From the IMG/VR virus record IMGVR_UViG_3300037083_000014, positions 1 to 40,550 of that record: a DNA stretch of 40,550 bases; one strand, written 5' to 3'. Numbering within the stretch: the first letter of the stretch is position 1; the number at the start of each line of letters is the position of its first letter. The position numbers were made by a program, and so were the translations under genes. Below, in pieces: positions 31,995-38,392 of the stretch. Source of the DNA: a virus. The notes under the pieces were generated by a model that was given only the letters and a program-made list of their open reading frames with translations, was not told the origin of the DNA and made no database searches.

Positions 31995-32836
31995 TGTACA
32001 GCCTTCTCAGACGCCGCTACTACTGTCCAATCGCGGCAGTGGAGAGTCCATAAACTGTCGTAGTCGCTGCCGCTGCTCGACTTTCCGTTGTGCATAATCT
32101 GTTTAGCCAGGATGCTTTTCTCTCCGATAGCGGTGAGCTGGATGACGGTTGGCCCATAGCCTTCATCCCCCACAAGTTGCGTCCCGACTTCCCAGCCATG
32201 CAACCGGCAAATACCGGCGTCAGATAGCCCATACTTTCCTTTCGTCTTCACCATCACGCTCCTCCTTGGTACTGGTTTCGTGCCACTCTTGCCATAGCGG
32301 TGCTCCAATACGCTATGGCAGGATGCACATTTAGTCGTAACGTTGGACACCTCATCTTTTCCGCCGCGTCCCCTGCTAACGATGTGGGCCATGTGACCAG
32401 ACTCCCATGTCACACAGCGACCGCACATTGTGTAGAGTTTCCCGAATTTCCAATGCTTCCCAACGGGGGTCAGATGCTGACATTTGTATTCATCCCTCTC
32501 GAAGCAGGCACGGCGCAGAGCTTCCATCGCTTCCCCGCGCAACCTTCCAGGTCTCGGCTTGGCGCGGCGTTTCTTGACGAGTTGGGTGCGAGGGGTTACT
32601 TGCATTTCTGGAATCGTCCTCCCTTGTCGCGCCGAACGGTGATCCGGGGATGATTGCTGGCCCATGCTGTAAACCTGCATTTTGGAGAGCAGAAACGGCG
32701 CGATTCTTGGGTCAGAGGGAAGTTGACCCCGCAAACGCATTTTCTGATCGGCCACTCCTTCTTGGAACCGTCCATCCTTCCATGCTAGCAGACGTTGCAA
32801 CGCCTCGTCAAGTAGGAAGGCGAGGGAATCTACCAC
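31991..32836 (-). CDS. HNH endonuclease in a three-part in-frame fusion
   Basis: A 281-residue frame from GTG 32836 (GGGAGG upstream). Residues 1-76 or so form an unknown helical part ('VDSLAFLLDEALQRLLAWKD'). Residues about 78-190 are an HNH nuclease: 'RRACFERDEYKCQHL', 'MCGRC', 'GHMAHIVSRGRGGKD' and 'NVTTKCASCHSVLEH', with His151, Asn165 and His174 of the HNH triad and zinc cysteines. Residues from 195 on (Met at 32254), 'MVKTKGKYGLSDAGICRLHG' through 'CRDWTVVAASEKAVQ', look like a separate small phage protein with its own GGAGGAGCGTG site. ATG 32605, after GGGAGGA, may be the HNH gene's own start. In packaging phages HNH proteins near terminases assist cleavage; this one is in the early region. 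Confidence 0.7.
   Translation of the reverse strand: MVDSLAFLLDEALQRLLAWKDGRFQEGVADQKMRLRGQLPSDPRIAPFLLSKMQVYSMGQQSSPDHRSARQGRTIPEMQVTPRTQLVKKRRAKPRPGRLRGEAMEALRRACFERDEYKCQHLTPVGKHWKFGKLYTMCGRCVTWESGHMAHIVSRGRGGKDEVSNVTTKCASCHSVLEHRYGKSGTKPVPRRSVMVKTKGKYGLSDAGICRLHGWEVGTQLVGDEGYGPTVIQLTAIGEKSILAKQIMHNGKSSSGSDYDSLWTLHCRDWTVVAASEKAVQ
31996..32021. repeat. 26-base repeat, copy 2
   Basis: Identical to 31398-31423; encodes the C-terminal VAASEKAV of the HNH fusion protein. Confidence 0.85.
32248..32265. repeat. 18-base ribosome-site module, copy 2
   Basis: Identical to 31589-31606. Here it lies inside an open frame and provides a likely internal start (ATG 32254). Confidence 0.8.
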
Positions 32837-33033
32837 CACGACCTCCCATAGACCTTTGACCCCGGCCAATCCTGCCAGAATTCCCACGCTAGTTTCCATG
32901 TCTCGCGGGGCATGAACCGGGTTCCATTACACCCATCTGGGGAGCAATGGAACCAGTTGCCTTCACCATTCCGTCCGATGAGGCCGCAAAACATCAAGAC
33001 GGCACAATAGCGACGATAGATGGCATCGATCAC
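32830..33033 (-). CDS. Small hypothetical protein
   Basis: A 67-residue Trp/Cys-containing protein, 'VIDAIYRRYCAVLMFCGLIG' then 'GNWFHCSPDGCNGTRFMPRE'. I chose GTG 33033 because AAGGAGG lies 5 bases upstream and the start overlaps the previous stop (GTGA); the in-frame GTG at 33051 has a poorer site. Cysteines may bind zinc. Function unknown. Confidence 0.6.
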   Translation of the reverse strand: MIDAIYRRYCAVLMFCGLIGRNGEGNWFHCSPDGCNGTRFMPRETWKLAWEFWQDWPGSKVYGRSWW

Positions 33034-33257
33034 ATCAACCTCCTTCTCCACTGCTTCTTCCCCCTAGTTCCAGGTCTGGGGATATTCAAATCGATCATCT
33101 GGCGCAGGAGGGTGTTCCTGTGGATGCCAAGTCTTGCGGCTGTCCGTTCGCAATGCTGTTTTTCCTGTTTCAGAACATGCACGATGACCTCCCTGCGGAC
33201 TTTCTGGAGGATGGCTTCGAGTGTCCAACCTGCTTGTAGAGCATCGTCTATGCTCAT
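33030..33257 (-). CDS. Fis-type HTH protein
   Basis: A 75-residue protein whose centre 'VLKQEKQHCERTAARLGIHRNTLLRQM' matches the C-terminal HTH of Fis/NtrC-type regulators ('..n...AA..LgInRnTLrkkl'). The tail 'RPGTRGKKQWRRRLM' is basic. It is a good candidate for a phage transcription or replication regulator of the early region. AGGAGAGG precedes ATG 33257, which overlaps the preceding TAA. Confidence 0.75.
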   Translation of the reverse strand: MSIDDALQAGWTLEAILQKVRREVIVHVLKQEKQHCERTAARLGIHRNTLLRQMIDLNIPRPGTRGKKQWRRRLM

Positions 33258-33427
33258 TAGCGATCCTCTCCTGCGAAGTTCGGTGGTTTCAGCCTGCGTC
33301 TTGCTTCGGCATCTGCTGTGTCCCGGCGAATCAACTCCAGCTCGCGTTGCCCGATGGGGAATTCGTCATCGCAGCGTTCGCGGTTCTCGCGGAGCAGCTC
33401 CTCTTGAAACTCAGCCCGGCTCGGCAT
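33257..33427 (-). CDS. Small charged hypothetical protein
   Basis: A 56-residue protein, 'MPSRAEFQEELLRENRERCD' then 'DEFPIGQRELELIRRDTADA', helical and highly charged, ending 'RRRLKPPNFAGEDR'. GGGAAGGGATGATAACG lies upstream, and the stop TAA overlaps the ATG of the Fis-type gene. Position in an unbroken coupled operon supports it. Function unknown. Confidence 0.6.
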   Translation of the reverse strand: MPSRAEFQEELLRENRERCDDEFPIGQRELELIRRDTADAEARRRLKPPNFAGEDR

Positions 33428-33432
33428 CGTTA

Positions 33433-33771
33433 TCATCCCTTCCCCCTTGCTTCGTATTTGGCCCGCATCGCTTCCAGTTGCTCAGGTGGTACGTCCGACC
33501 AGTCCTTATCGACTGAGACCTGCTGAGGCCGCTTCGCCTGCTCCTTCCAAGCCTTACTCATCCAGTTATTCAAGAACCTCGGCATACCGCGCACAGTCTT
33601 CCTGCGTCTCTCATTAGCTTCGAGCCATGCCCACGCCTTGAAGTATTCTGCACGACACAGCTGGACTCCATAGACCTCAGAGAGGCTTACCCATAACGAC
33701 ATGGACGGCTTCCAATACTTCCCACCTTTCGTTATCAAGGATGGCTTGTCGTAGGAGGTAGGAGGGAGCAT
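33433..33771 (-). CDS. Hypothetical protein with replication-protein-like tail
   Basis: A 112-residue protein. 'SLWVSLSEVYGVQLCRAEYF' and 'WLEANERRRKTVRGMPRFLN' followed by 'NWMSKAWKEQ' resemble the C-terminal 'rFl.nWL.ra' element seen in phage replication initiators and helicase-loader-type proteins. The initiator domains themselves are missing, so a replication link is only a hint. GAGGTGG precedes ATG 33771, which overlaps the previous stop. Confidence 0.6.
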   Translation of the reverse strand: MLPPTSYDKPSLITKGGKYWKPSMSLWVSLSEVYGVQLCRAEYFKAWAWLEANERRRKTVRGMPRFLNNWMSKAWKEQAKRPQQVSVDKDWSDVPPEQLEAMRAKYEARGKG

Positions 33772-34091
33772 CAGGCCACCTCATCGCTGAATGGCCAGTT
33801 GACCTCAGTTTTGCGAGCCTTCTCCCCACTCCGGCGCAATAGAGCGTATCCAGCGCAGAGTTTATGGTCGTCGTGGCATAAGAACGGAACGCCTTCCATG
33901 ACGCACTTGAGCGCATCCATCGTGGTCGTAGGAGAACCGCTCGCGTAGGTACCACACCGAAAGGCGCATGTGTTACATCGCTCACGATTGCCGGGAAGTG
34001 GCCCTTTCTGTTCCTCCGCCTCGGCCCAACGCGAAAGGTGGTATCCCATCTCCAAGCCTTCGGATGTAACGTCATTGATTACTTTTCCCAT
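33771..34091 (-). CDS. Conserved phage protein with 'CxxCAFRxGT' cysteine motif
   Basis: A 106-residue protein with conserved cysteines: 'CNTCAFRCGTYASG', 'LKCVMEGVPFLCHDDHKLCAGY'. I recognise this pattern from an uncharacterised phage family that probably binds zinc or an iron-sulfur cluster. GGAGG precedes ATG 34091. Function unknown. Confidence 0.7.
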   Translation of the reverse strand: MGKVINDVTSEGLEMGYHLSRWAEAEEQKGPLPGNRERCNTCAFRCGTYASGSPTTTMDALKCVMEGVPFLCHDDHKLCAGYALLRRSGEKARKTEVNWPFSDEVA

Positions 34092-34174
34092 TTACTTCCT
34101 CCAGAGACACCCCATCCCTCAACCGCTTCTTTTGCCTTGGCTCCATCTTCGGTGAGTGTTTTACTGGTTGTCAT
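34079..34174 (-). CDS. Possible 31-residue peptide
   Basis: Minus frame MTTSKTLTEDGAKAKEAVEG-WGVSGGSKWEK, ending inside the next gene's start (overlap 13 bases). The composition looks protein-like but the ribosome site is weak. Low confidence. Confidence 0.3.
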   Translation of the reverse strand: MTTSKTLTEDGAKAKEAVEGWGVSGGSKWEK

Positions 34175-34227
34175 ATCGAATCCGGTAATGGTGAGTTCGG
34201 GAGGAGAGAGAAAGCAGGGGCTTAGTC

Positions 34228-34467
34228 CTAACTTTCGCCCACATTGCTTATCCGTCTAAAGGAGCCGTCCGGTAAGTGTGAGAGACTCGCAATCTTCAGT
34301 TGGCTACAGCCCCGAATCCGGGAACCGCCCCCTAACGATGCTGAAGACCCCGCAAGTGGGTACAGGGCACCGAGCGACCCTAGGGCAACAATGCCATTTG
34401 GCTCGCCAGCAAGACGACCTTTTTGTGAGTTGGTGATCAGACCTACTCGCAGATGACTGTAGCGCAT
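34228..34467 (-). CDS. Doubtful small open frame in an otherwise empty stretch
   Basis: Between the methyltransferase (with repeat D) and the gene at 34091 lie about 470 bases with no convincing gene. The only early-strand frame is 79 codons from ATG 34467, with GAGGAACAGGAA upstream. Its Gly/Ser/Leu-rich composition is not clearly protein-like and another frame of similar size exists on the opposite strand. The region may instead hold regulatory or replication-origin sequence: it has repeated CCCCTAA/CCTAGG motifs (34363, 34538, 34551) and a hairpin at 34561-34589. Confidence 0.25.
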   Translation of the reverse strand: MRYSHLRVGLITNSQKGRLAGEPNGIVALGSLGALYPLAGSSASLGGGSRIRGCSQLKIASLSHLPDGSFRRISNVGES

Positions 34468-34560
34468 TTCCTGTTCCTCGTCTACACTTATTTCAAGGGT
34501 GGTAGCGGCAGCGTTAGATCAGACCCGCTGCGGCTCCCCTAGGCGTGATATCCCCTAAGA

Positions 34561-34589
34561 CTCGCCCTCAGCTTCCCGCTGGGGGTGAG
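34561..34589. other. Hairpin downstream of the methyltransferase gene
   Basis: CTCGCCCTCAGC, loop TTCCC, GCTGGGGGTGAG: a 12-bp stem with two G-T pairs, 57 bases beyond the methyltransferase stop. There is no T-run on either strand, so it may be a weak terminator, a processing site or part of a small RNA. Confidence 0.4.
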
Positions 34590-34616
34590 TTGTCTGTGGG
34601 CTGGGATAGAGATAGA

Positions 34617-34647
34617 TAGGGGATTTATATATACTTGAGTCCCTTTC
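34617..34647. repeat. Boundary repeat, copy D
   Basis: Right-arm half-site with a two-base TA insertion (GGGGATTTATATATAC then TTGAGTCCCTTT). Its end overlaps the stop codon of the methyltransferase gene. With copy E it forms inverted repeats around that gene. Confidence 0.85.
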
Positions 34648-35305
34648 ATACAAACTCCATGACTTCCTGCGCCATCCGCTTCGCGGCAATCTCGCAGTAT
34701 TTCTCTTCCCGCTCGATCCCGACCGCAGTCAACCCCGCGTCCTTCGCAGCGCGCAGCGTGGTTCCGCTGCCCATGAACGGGTCTAAGACGCTCTTAGCCA
34801 AGGGAAAGAAGGTTAGGCACCACTTCATCAGCGCAAGGGGCTTCTGGGTAGGATGCCAGCGGTCTTGCTCAACTGCCATTAAGCCCGAACCATTCAAGCG
34901 GAACATCTTGGTCGCTGTGCCACTTAGGTTCGTCCAAGCTAACTCCGCGTCCGAAAACGACGGCATGGTTTGGCACTTGTCCCATACCAGCCACTTTGTC
35001 GACGGCGGGAGATTCGCGGCAAAGTAGTTGCCACCCCAAATAATCGAACGGTCAGCCGCGCCAATGATGGCCGCAAGCATCTCTCGCGACGGTGCCTCTG
35101 CATCCCAATCCCCTTCATACGCTCGAGGATTGCGCTTCTCGCATTTGCCGAAGCCATCGTATCCTTGACCGCCCATCCCCTTGTCACGCTTGATGCCGTA
35201 GGGAGGGTCGCAACAGAGTAAGTCGAACCGCCCCAACTGAGGCAGAATCTCGCGGCAATCGCCGTGATAGATGGAGATGCCGCCGAACTCGAAATATGGC
35301 TTCAT
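34646..35305 (-). CDS. DNA methyltransferase, beta class (N6-adenine or N4-cytosine)
   Basis: A complete 219-residue enzyme. Catalytic motif IV 'CDPPYGI' (Asp33-Tyr36) comes first. 'HPTQKPLALMKWCLTFF' follows, then the SAM-binding motif I 'VLDPFMGSGTTLRAA' (173-187) and 'AVGIEREEKYCEIAAKRM'. The order IV then I defines the beta class. No target-recognition domain of size is present, as usual for small phage enzymes. No restriction nuclease is adjacent, so it is an orphan that may protect phage DNA from host restriction or mark packaging sites. GGAG precedes ATG 35305. Repeat copies D and E bracket the gene exactly. Confidence 0.93.
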   Translation of the reverse strand: MKPYFEFGGISIYHGDCREILPQLGRFDLLCCDPPYGIKRDKGMGGQGYDGFGKCEKRNPRAYEGDWDAEAPSREMLAAIIGAADRSIIWGGNYFAANLPPSTKWLVWDKCQTMPSFSDAELAWTNLSGTATKMFRLNGSGLMAVEQDRWHPTQKPLALMKWCLTFFPLAKSVLDPFMGSGTTLRAAKDAGLTAVGIEREEKYCEIAAKRMAQEVMEFV

Positions 35306-35314
35306 TCAGTCTCC

Positions 35315-35340
35315 AAGGGAGTCATGTATATAAGTCCCCT
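35315..35340. repeat. Boundary repeat, copy E
   Basis: Left-arm half-site (AAGGGAGTCATGTATA then TAAGTCCCCT). It abuts the stop codon of the gene at 35340-35579 and ends 9 bases before the methyltransferase start, next to its GGAG. Confidence 0.85.
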
Positions 35341-35579
35341 CATTTGATCCCTTTCGGTTTGACGATTCGGTATTCGTAGAGCCTGCTGGCCCTATTGCGT
35401 TGCTTGGCAAGGCGTTTCTCCACCAAGTAGTGCGCGGCTTTCAACTCTCGGATTCTTCTGGTAACGGAAGACTCCGAGAGAAAAAACCCATAGCCTTTGA
35501 GCGCAATTTGAACCCGATACCCCGCCATCCACTGACGGCTGAGGACGCGCACGATGGCTTGGTGGGTGGTCAGCTTCAC
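35340..35579 (-). CDS. Small winged-helix DNA-binding protein
   Basis: A 79-residue protein: 'MKLTTHQAIVRVLSRQWMAG', 'ALKGYGFFLSESSVTRRIREL' (HTH) and 'YLVEKRLAKQRNRASRLYEYRI' (wing). This is the pattern of small phage winged-helix regulators. GTG 35579 has GGAGG upstream and overlaps the preceding stop (GTGA). Candidate early regulator. Confidence 0.75.
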   Translation of the reverse strand: MKLTTHQAIVRVLSRQWMAGYRVQIALKGYGFFLSESSVTRRIRELKAAHYLVEKRLAKQRNRASRLYEYRIVKPKGIK

Positions 35580-35743
35580 TTGATCCTCCTCACAATCACC
35601 TTGAACTTAACATCCAAAATCCGTTCCTTGAGAGCTGGCCATATCCATTGCGTCCAGTACTCAAAGGCCATCCACACCGCACCAAAAGAGGTGAGCGCGG
35701 CCAGTAGGATTCCGTAGTCGTAGCAGATGGCTTTCAGGTTCAT
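35576..35743 (-). CDS. Small single-span membrane protein
   Basis: A 55-residue protein, 'MNLKAICYDYGILLAALTSF' then 'GAVWMAFEYWTQWIWPALKE', one transmembrane helix and a basic tail. The start overlaps the previous stop (TGATG); the longer in-frame extension upstream is antisense-like nonsense inside the Gp157-like gene. Function unknown. Confidence 0.6.
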   Translation of the reverse strand: MNLKAICYDYGILLAALTSFGAVWMAFEYWTQWIWPALKERILDVKFKVIVRRIK

Positions 35744-36336
35744 CAGCGTATCCTCAGACTGCGCTTGCCAGGTACGATCTCGACAGCGATGGTGGGAGGT
35801 AGTGGTTCCCCCGCCTCGAAGCGGTGTTTGATCTCCGTCTTGTTGAGTTCGAGCGACCGGCGCACCAATGCGGAGTCGGTCTGCCAGATACGATCCAAAC
35901 TCGTTTCGTCGGCGTCCGGGGCCAGCTCGATCTTGGTAACATCCCCGCAGATCTGCCCCCAGATGGTATTGCGCTCCGTCTTGAGCTTCCCAGAGAAGGC
36001 CGTATCGACCGCCAGCAGCATCCTGCCCTTGAGCGCCTCGCAGTTGCGCTCCAGGGCGTCCGCGCGGGCCTTGTAGCGCCCAGCCTCGGCCTTGCACGTC
36101 TCAGCCTCCCCCGTGAGCTTCCTCACTACCCAGGCGCCGGCGTCCAGCGATTCAGAGCCAAGGGAGAGAAGGTCGTCCAAAGCCTGTTCGATCTCCGGGG
36201 TGATCTCGCCCACGGCCTCGAACAGCGCGTCTTGGATTGCTGTGGCGGCGACGGTGATATCCGTGATGCTCAACTTGACCTTCACATCGGGGCCGCGATC
36301 CTTGCGGTTGACGTAGGGCTGGGTTGCGGTTTCCAT
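35743..36336 (-). CDS. Siphovirus Gp157-like protein
   Basis: A 197-residue protein with the Gp157 layout: 'DLLSLGSESLDAGAWVVRKL', coiled coil 'EAETCKAEAGRYKARADALE', 'LKGRMLLAVDTAFSGKLKTE' and a C-terminal beta part 'TIAVEIVPGKRSLRI'. The family is common beside phage single-strand DNA-binding and recombination genes, often annotated as resistance-related but without a proven function. AGGAG precedes ATG 36336. It follows the SSB-like gene. Confidence 0.8.
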   Translation of the reverse strand: METATQPYVNRKDRGPDVKVKLSITDITVAATAIQDALFEAVGEITPEIEQALDDLLSLGSESLDAGAWVVRKLTGEAETCKAEAGRYKARADALERNCEALKGRMLLAVDTAFSGKLKTERNTIWGQICGDVTKIELAPDADETSLDRIWQTDSALVRRSLELNKTEIKHRFEAGEPLPPTIAVEIVPGKRSLRIR

Positions 36337-36367
36337 GCTATTCTCCTAATACAGCTATGTTATTGAA

Positions 36368-37138
36368 TCAGAAGGGGATGTCATCGTCTGTGATGTATTG
36401 GCCATGCTGGTTTGGCTCTACTTCGGCATAGGCTTCGACGGGAACTGGCCCATCATCCCCTGGCTCCGGCGCATCCATCCTGATCGGCTCCTGCGAAGTT
36501 ACTTCCGTGAGGTTTGGCTTAGTGCGGGCCAGATAGCCGTCGAGGAACTCCTGCAACGTCTTGTCCAGTTCGGTCGCCAGCGTCAATGTCTCCGGCGAGA
36601 TTTCATGCAGCGCGAACGTCGGCATCCGGTAGGTGATACGACCCTTTTTGCCTTCCGTGAATCCGTCGATCCGCACCGCTTTGCCATAGACATTCTTGCG
36701 GTTCTGCTTTCGGAACTCCATCCACGCACCTAGGGCCGCCCCTTTCAAGCGTAGTGTCCCCATCCAGAGATTGCCGTCCTTGAACGCAATGTAGCAGTTG
36801 GTAGTGAATGACCCTCCTATTTCTTTGGAGGTCACTCGATCCTTGATGTCCCGATAAATTCCTTCCGCTAGTGTGCCGCCCTTGAATGCTTTGACGACCA
36901 GAGCGTCTGTCCGGGTGTCCTTGACCTCATTGGAATAGATTCCAGATTTGCTTGCATCGTGCCATCCCCTCACGCAGGCAAGTTCGTCTAGAAGGATGAA
37001 GGTGAAGGGCAGCGGGACGGTTATGGTTTCCTTCTTCTCCTTGTCGTAGTAGTTGATTACGCCCTGCTCTCCGTTCCATTCAAACCAGCGGGTAGAGGGA
37101 TTCGGCTGACCGTTTTCATTCGGATTGCTGAGGCTCAT
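36368..37138 (-). CDS. Single-strand DNA-binding-like protein with DDDIPF tail
   Basis: A 256-residue protein. The N-terminal 150 residues ('TRWFEWNGEQGVINYYDKEK', 'PFTFILLDELACVRGWHDAS', 'GIYSNEVKD', 'GALGAWMEFRKQ'-like region) match a family of phage proteins predicted to bind single-stranded DNA. The acidic, Pro-rich linker ends 'GQYITDDDIPF', the same C-terminal signature by which bacterial SSB recruits replication and repair proteins. It probably coats phage ssDNA and attracts host enzymes. AAGGAG precedes the ATG. Neighbours are a VRR-NUC nuclease and Gp157-like protein, a DNA metabolism cluster. Confidence 0.85.
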   Translation of the reverse strand: MSLSNPNENGQPNPSTRWFEWNGEQGVINYYDKEKKETITVPLPFTFILLDELACVRGWHDASKSGIYSNEVKDTRTDALVVKAFKGGTLAEGIYRDIKDRVTSKEIGGSFTTNCYIAFKDGNLWMGTLRLKGAALGAWMEFRKQNRKNVYGKAVRIDGFTEGKKGRITYRMPTFALHEISPETLTLATELDKTLQEFLDGYLARTKPNLTEVTSQEPIRMDAPEPGDDGPVPVEAYAEVEPNQHGQYITDDDIPF

Positions 37139-37161
37139 CTTTGTCTTCTCCTTATTCCGGG

Positions 37162-37515
37162 CTAGAACAACGTTTGAATCTCGTCCATTGAACGGACGAT
37201 GAAATAGAAATGCCCCAAGGCCTTCACTTTTTCAGCAAATGCGGCCTGCTTCTCTTTGCGGGCCTTGGCTGTCGTGTCCTTACCGGGTTTCTTGAGTTCC
37301 AACCAAGTCACCATTGGGATTGTTGCAAAACCCGCAAAGCAGCGAAACACAACAAAGTCGGCTGTCCCTTCCGGGCAGAGATGGATGACCCCTCCCCGAA
37401 CACGCGCTTGTCCTGAGTTCAATCGCAGATGGAAGGATGGAGGGACGAGGGTCTTTTTCAGGTAGGCGTCTACCTCGCTTTGCAGCGACCCTTCGCGTTG
37501 GGGAGCTTGGCTCAC
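37162..37515 (-). CDS. VRR-NUC domain nuclease
   Basis: A 117-residue PD-(D/E)xK-type nuclease. 'SLQSEVDAYLK' supplies the N-terminal Glu14; 'HLCPEGTADFVVF' gives Asp53; 'WLELKKPGKD' gives Glu73-x-Lys75; 'KQAAFAEKVKALGHFYFIV' completes the fold. VRR-NUC phage proteins resolve or cleave branched DNA. GTG start overlaps the previous stop (GTGA), with GGAGAA upstream. Confidence 0.88.
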   Translation of the reverse strand: MSQAPQREGSLQSEVDAYLKKTLVPPSFHLRLNSGQARVRGGVIHLCPEGTADFVVFRCFAGFATIPMVTWLELKKPGKDTTAKARKEKQAAFAEKVKALGHFYFIVRSMDEIQTLF

Positions 37516-37964
37516 TTCTCCTCCTTGGGTACCAGCTTGAGAGTTTCATGCAGGTCAATCCATTGCTGGGGAGTCATCCGGTCGATGATCTCCGCCAGGT
37601 GGTCTTCAATGAGGCAGCGCACAGAGAAAGCGGCCTGGGCCTCTGGGCGGGCGTAGAGAGCATCGCTGGCTTCTTTCATTGCTGTCATGCGGGCGTTGTA
37701 CATATTCTGGTCAGCTTCGTATGCAAGGAACGCGGCCAGCTTTTCACCCGTGAGACGTTCCAAGACGCGAGGACGGTGGGGGTCGCTCATGCCAGCGTAG
37801 TACCGAGCGCCGTATTTGCCCCAGAAGACAGGCTCTCCCGGCTGGAGGTTGAGAGCTTTATTCCATGCGTTGATCTCGCGTTTGCACCGGCCATTGAATT
37901 GCTGGCTGGTTTCTTTCGGCTGAATAGTGGGCCATACAAATCCCGTTTCACGCAGTTCGATCAC
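37512..37964 (-). CDS. Hypothetical protein of the DNA metabolism cluster
   Basis: A 150-residue soluble helical protein: 'QQFNGRCKREINAWNKALNL', 'LTGEKLAAFLAYEADQNMYN', 'MTPQQWIDLHETLKLVPKEE'. No motif recognised. The start overlaps the preceding stop, and the stop overlaps the VRR-NUC start. Confidence 0.7.
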   Translation of the reverse strand: MIELRETGFVWPTIQPKETSQQFNGRCKREINAWNKALNLQPGEPVFWGKYGARYYAGMSDPHRPRVLERLTGEKLAAFLAYEADQNMYNARMTAMKEASDALYARPEAQAAFSVRCLIEDHLAEIIDRMTPQQWIDLHETLKLVPKEEK

Positions 37965-38149
37965 TTTCTCTCCTCCTTAGGTACAACCGTAACCAGCACT
38001 TCGATCACGTCGCCTTTGTTGATTCGCGCAAAATCATCTGCGGACACGGGCAGGTAAGTATCGAACTTCGATTCGAGGGGCCGAATCATCAGCTCGGACA
38101 GATCACCCGTTCTATCCCAATCGAATTTGTTTTCTACGGTGTATCGCAT
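37961..38149 (-). CDS. Small beta-rich hypothetical protein
   Basis: A 62-residue protein, 'MRYTVENKFDWDRTGDLSEL' then 'YLPVSADDFARINKGDVIEV'. ATG 38149 overlaps the previous stop (TGATG), so I prefer it to the GTG one codon earlier. Function unknown. Confidence 0.6.
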   Translation of the reverse strand: MRYTVENKFDWDRTGDLSELMIRPLESKFDTYLPVSADDFARINKGDVIEVLVTVVPKEERK

Positions 38150-38382
38150 CACGAGTGCTTCTCCAGCAGATCAGCCGCATCCTGGGCTGCGTTCTTCTCA
38201 GCCGCAATCCCGCAGTGCTTCCAATGTCTTTCGCAGCGTTCGCATTGGGCGCACTCTTCGCAGAGTTCGTCGCCGCAGTTGGGGCATTCTCCCTGCTCGA
38301 CCGGGATGGAGTAGCGCGCCTTTACTGCGTCCTCATCGAGGTCTGCGGGGCTGGGGCCGATGTTGAGGGAATATCCGCTCAT
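38149..38382 (-). CDS. Small zinc-ribbon-like protein
   Basis: A 77-residue protein with a dense cysteine cluster, 'CPNCGDELCEECAQCERCER' then 'HWKHC', consistent with one or two zinc-binding sites. I chose ATG 38382 (AGGAGA 6-9 bases upstream) rather than the longer frame to 38445. Probably an early regulatory or host-interacting protein. Confidence 0.65.
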   Translation of the reverse strand: MSGYSLNIGPSPADLDEDAVKARYSIPVEQGECPNCGDELCEECAQCERCERHWKHCGIAAEKNAAQDAADLLEKHS

Positions 38383-38392
38383 CGTCATTCTC

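Noticed and set aside
34244-34456. 70-codon plus-strand frame
   Set aside because: No ribosome site, wrong direction for the operon, and composition no better than the doubtful minus frame at 34228-34467.
27371-35340. Insertion sequence or transposon carrying the methyltransferase
   Set aside because: The inverted ends suggest a mobile unit, but there is no transposase and no clear target duplication outside the TATATT cores. I kept the cassette idea as a finding rather than calling an IS.
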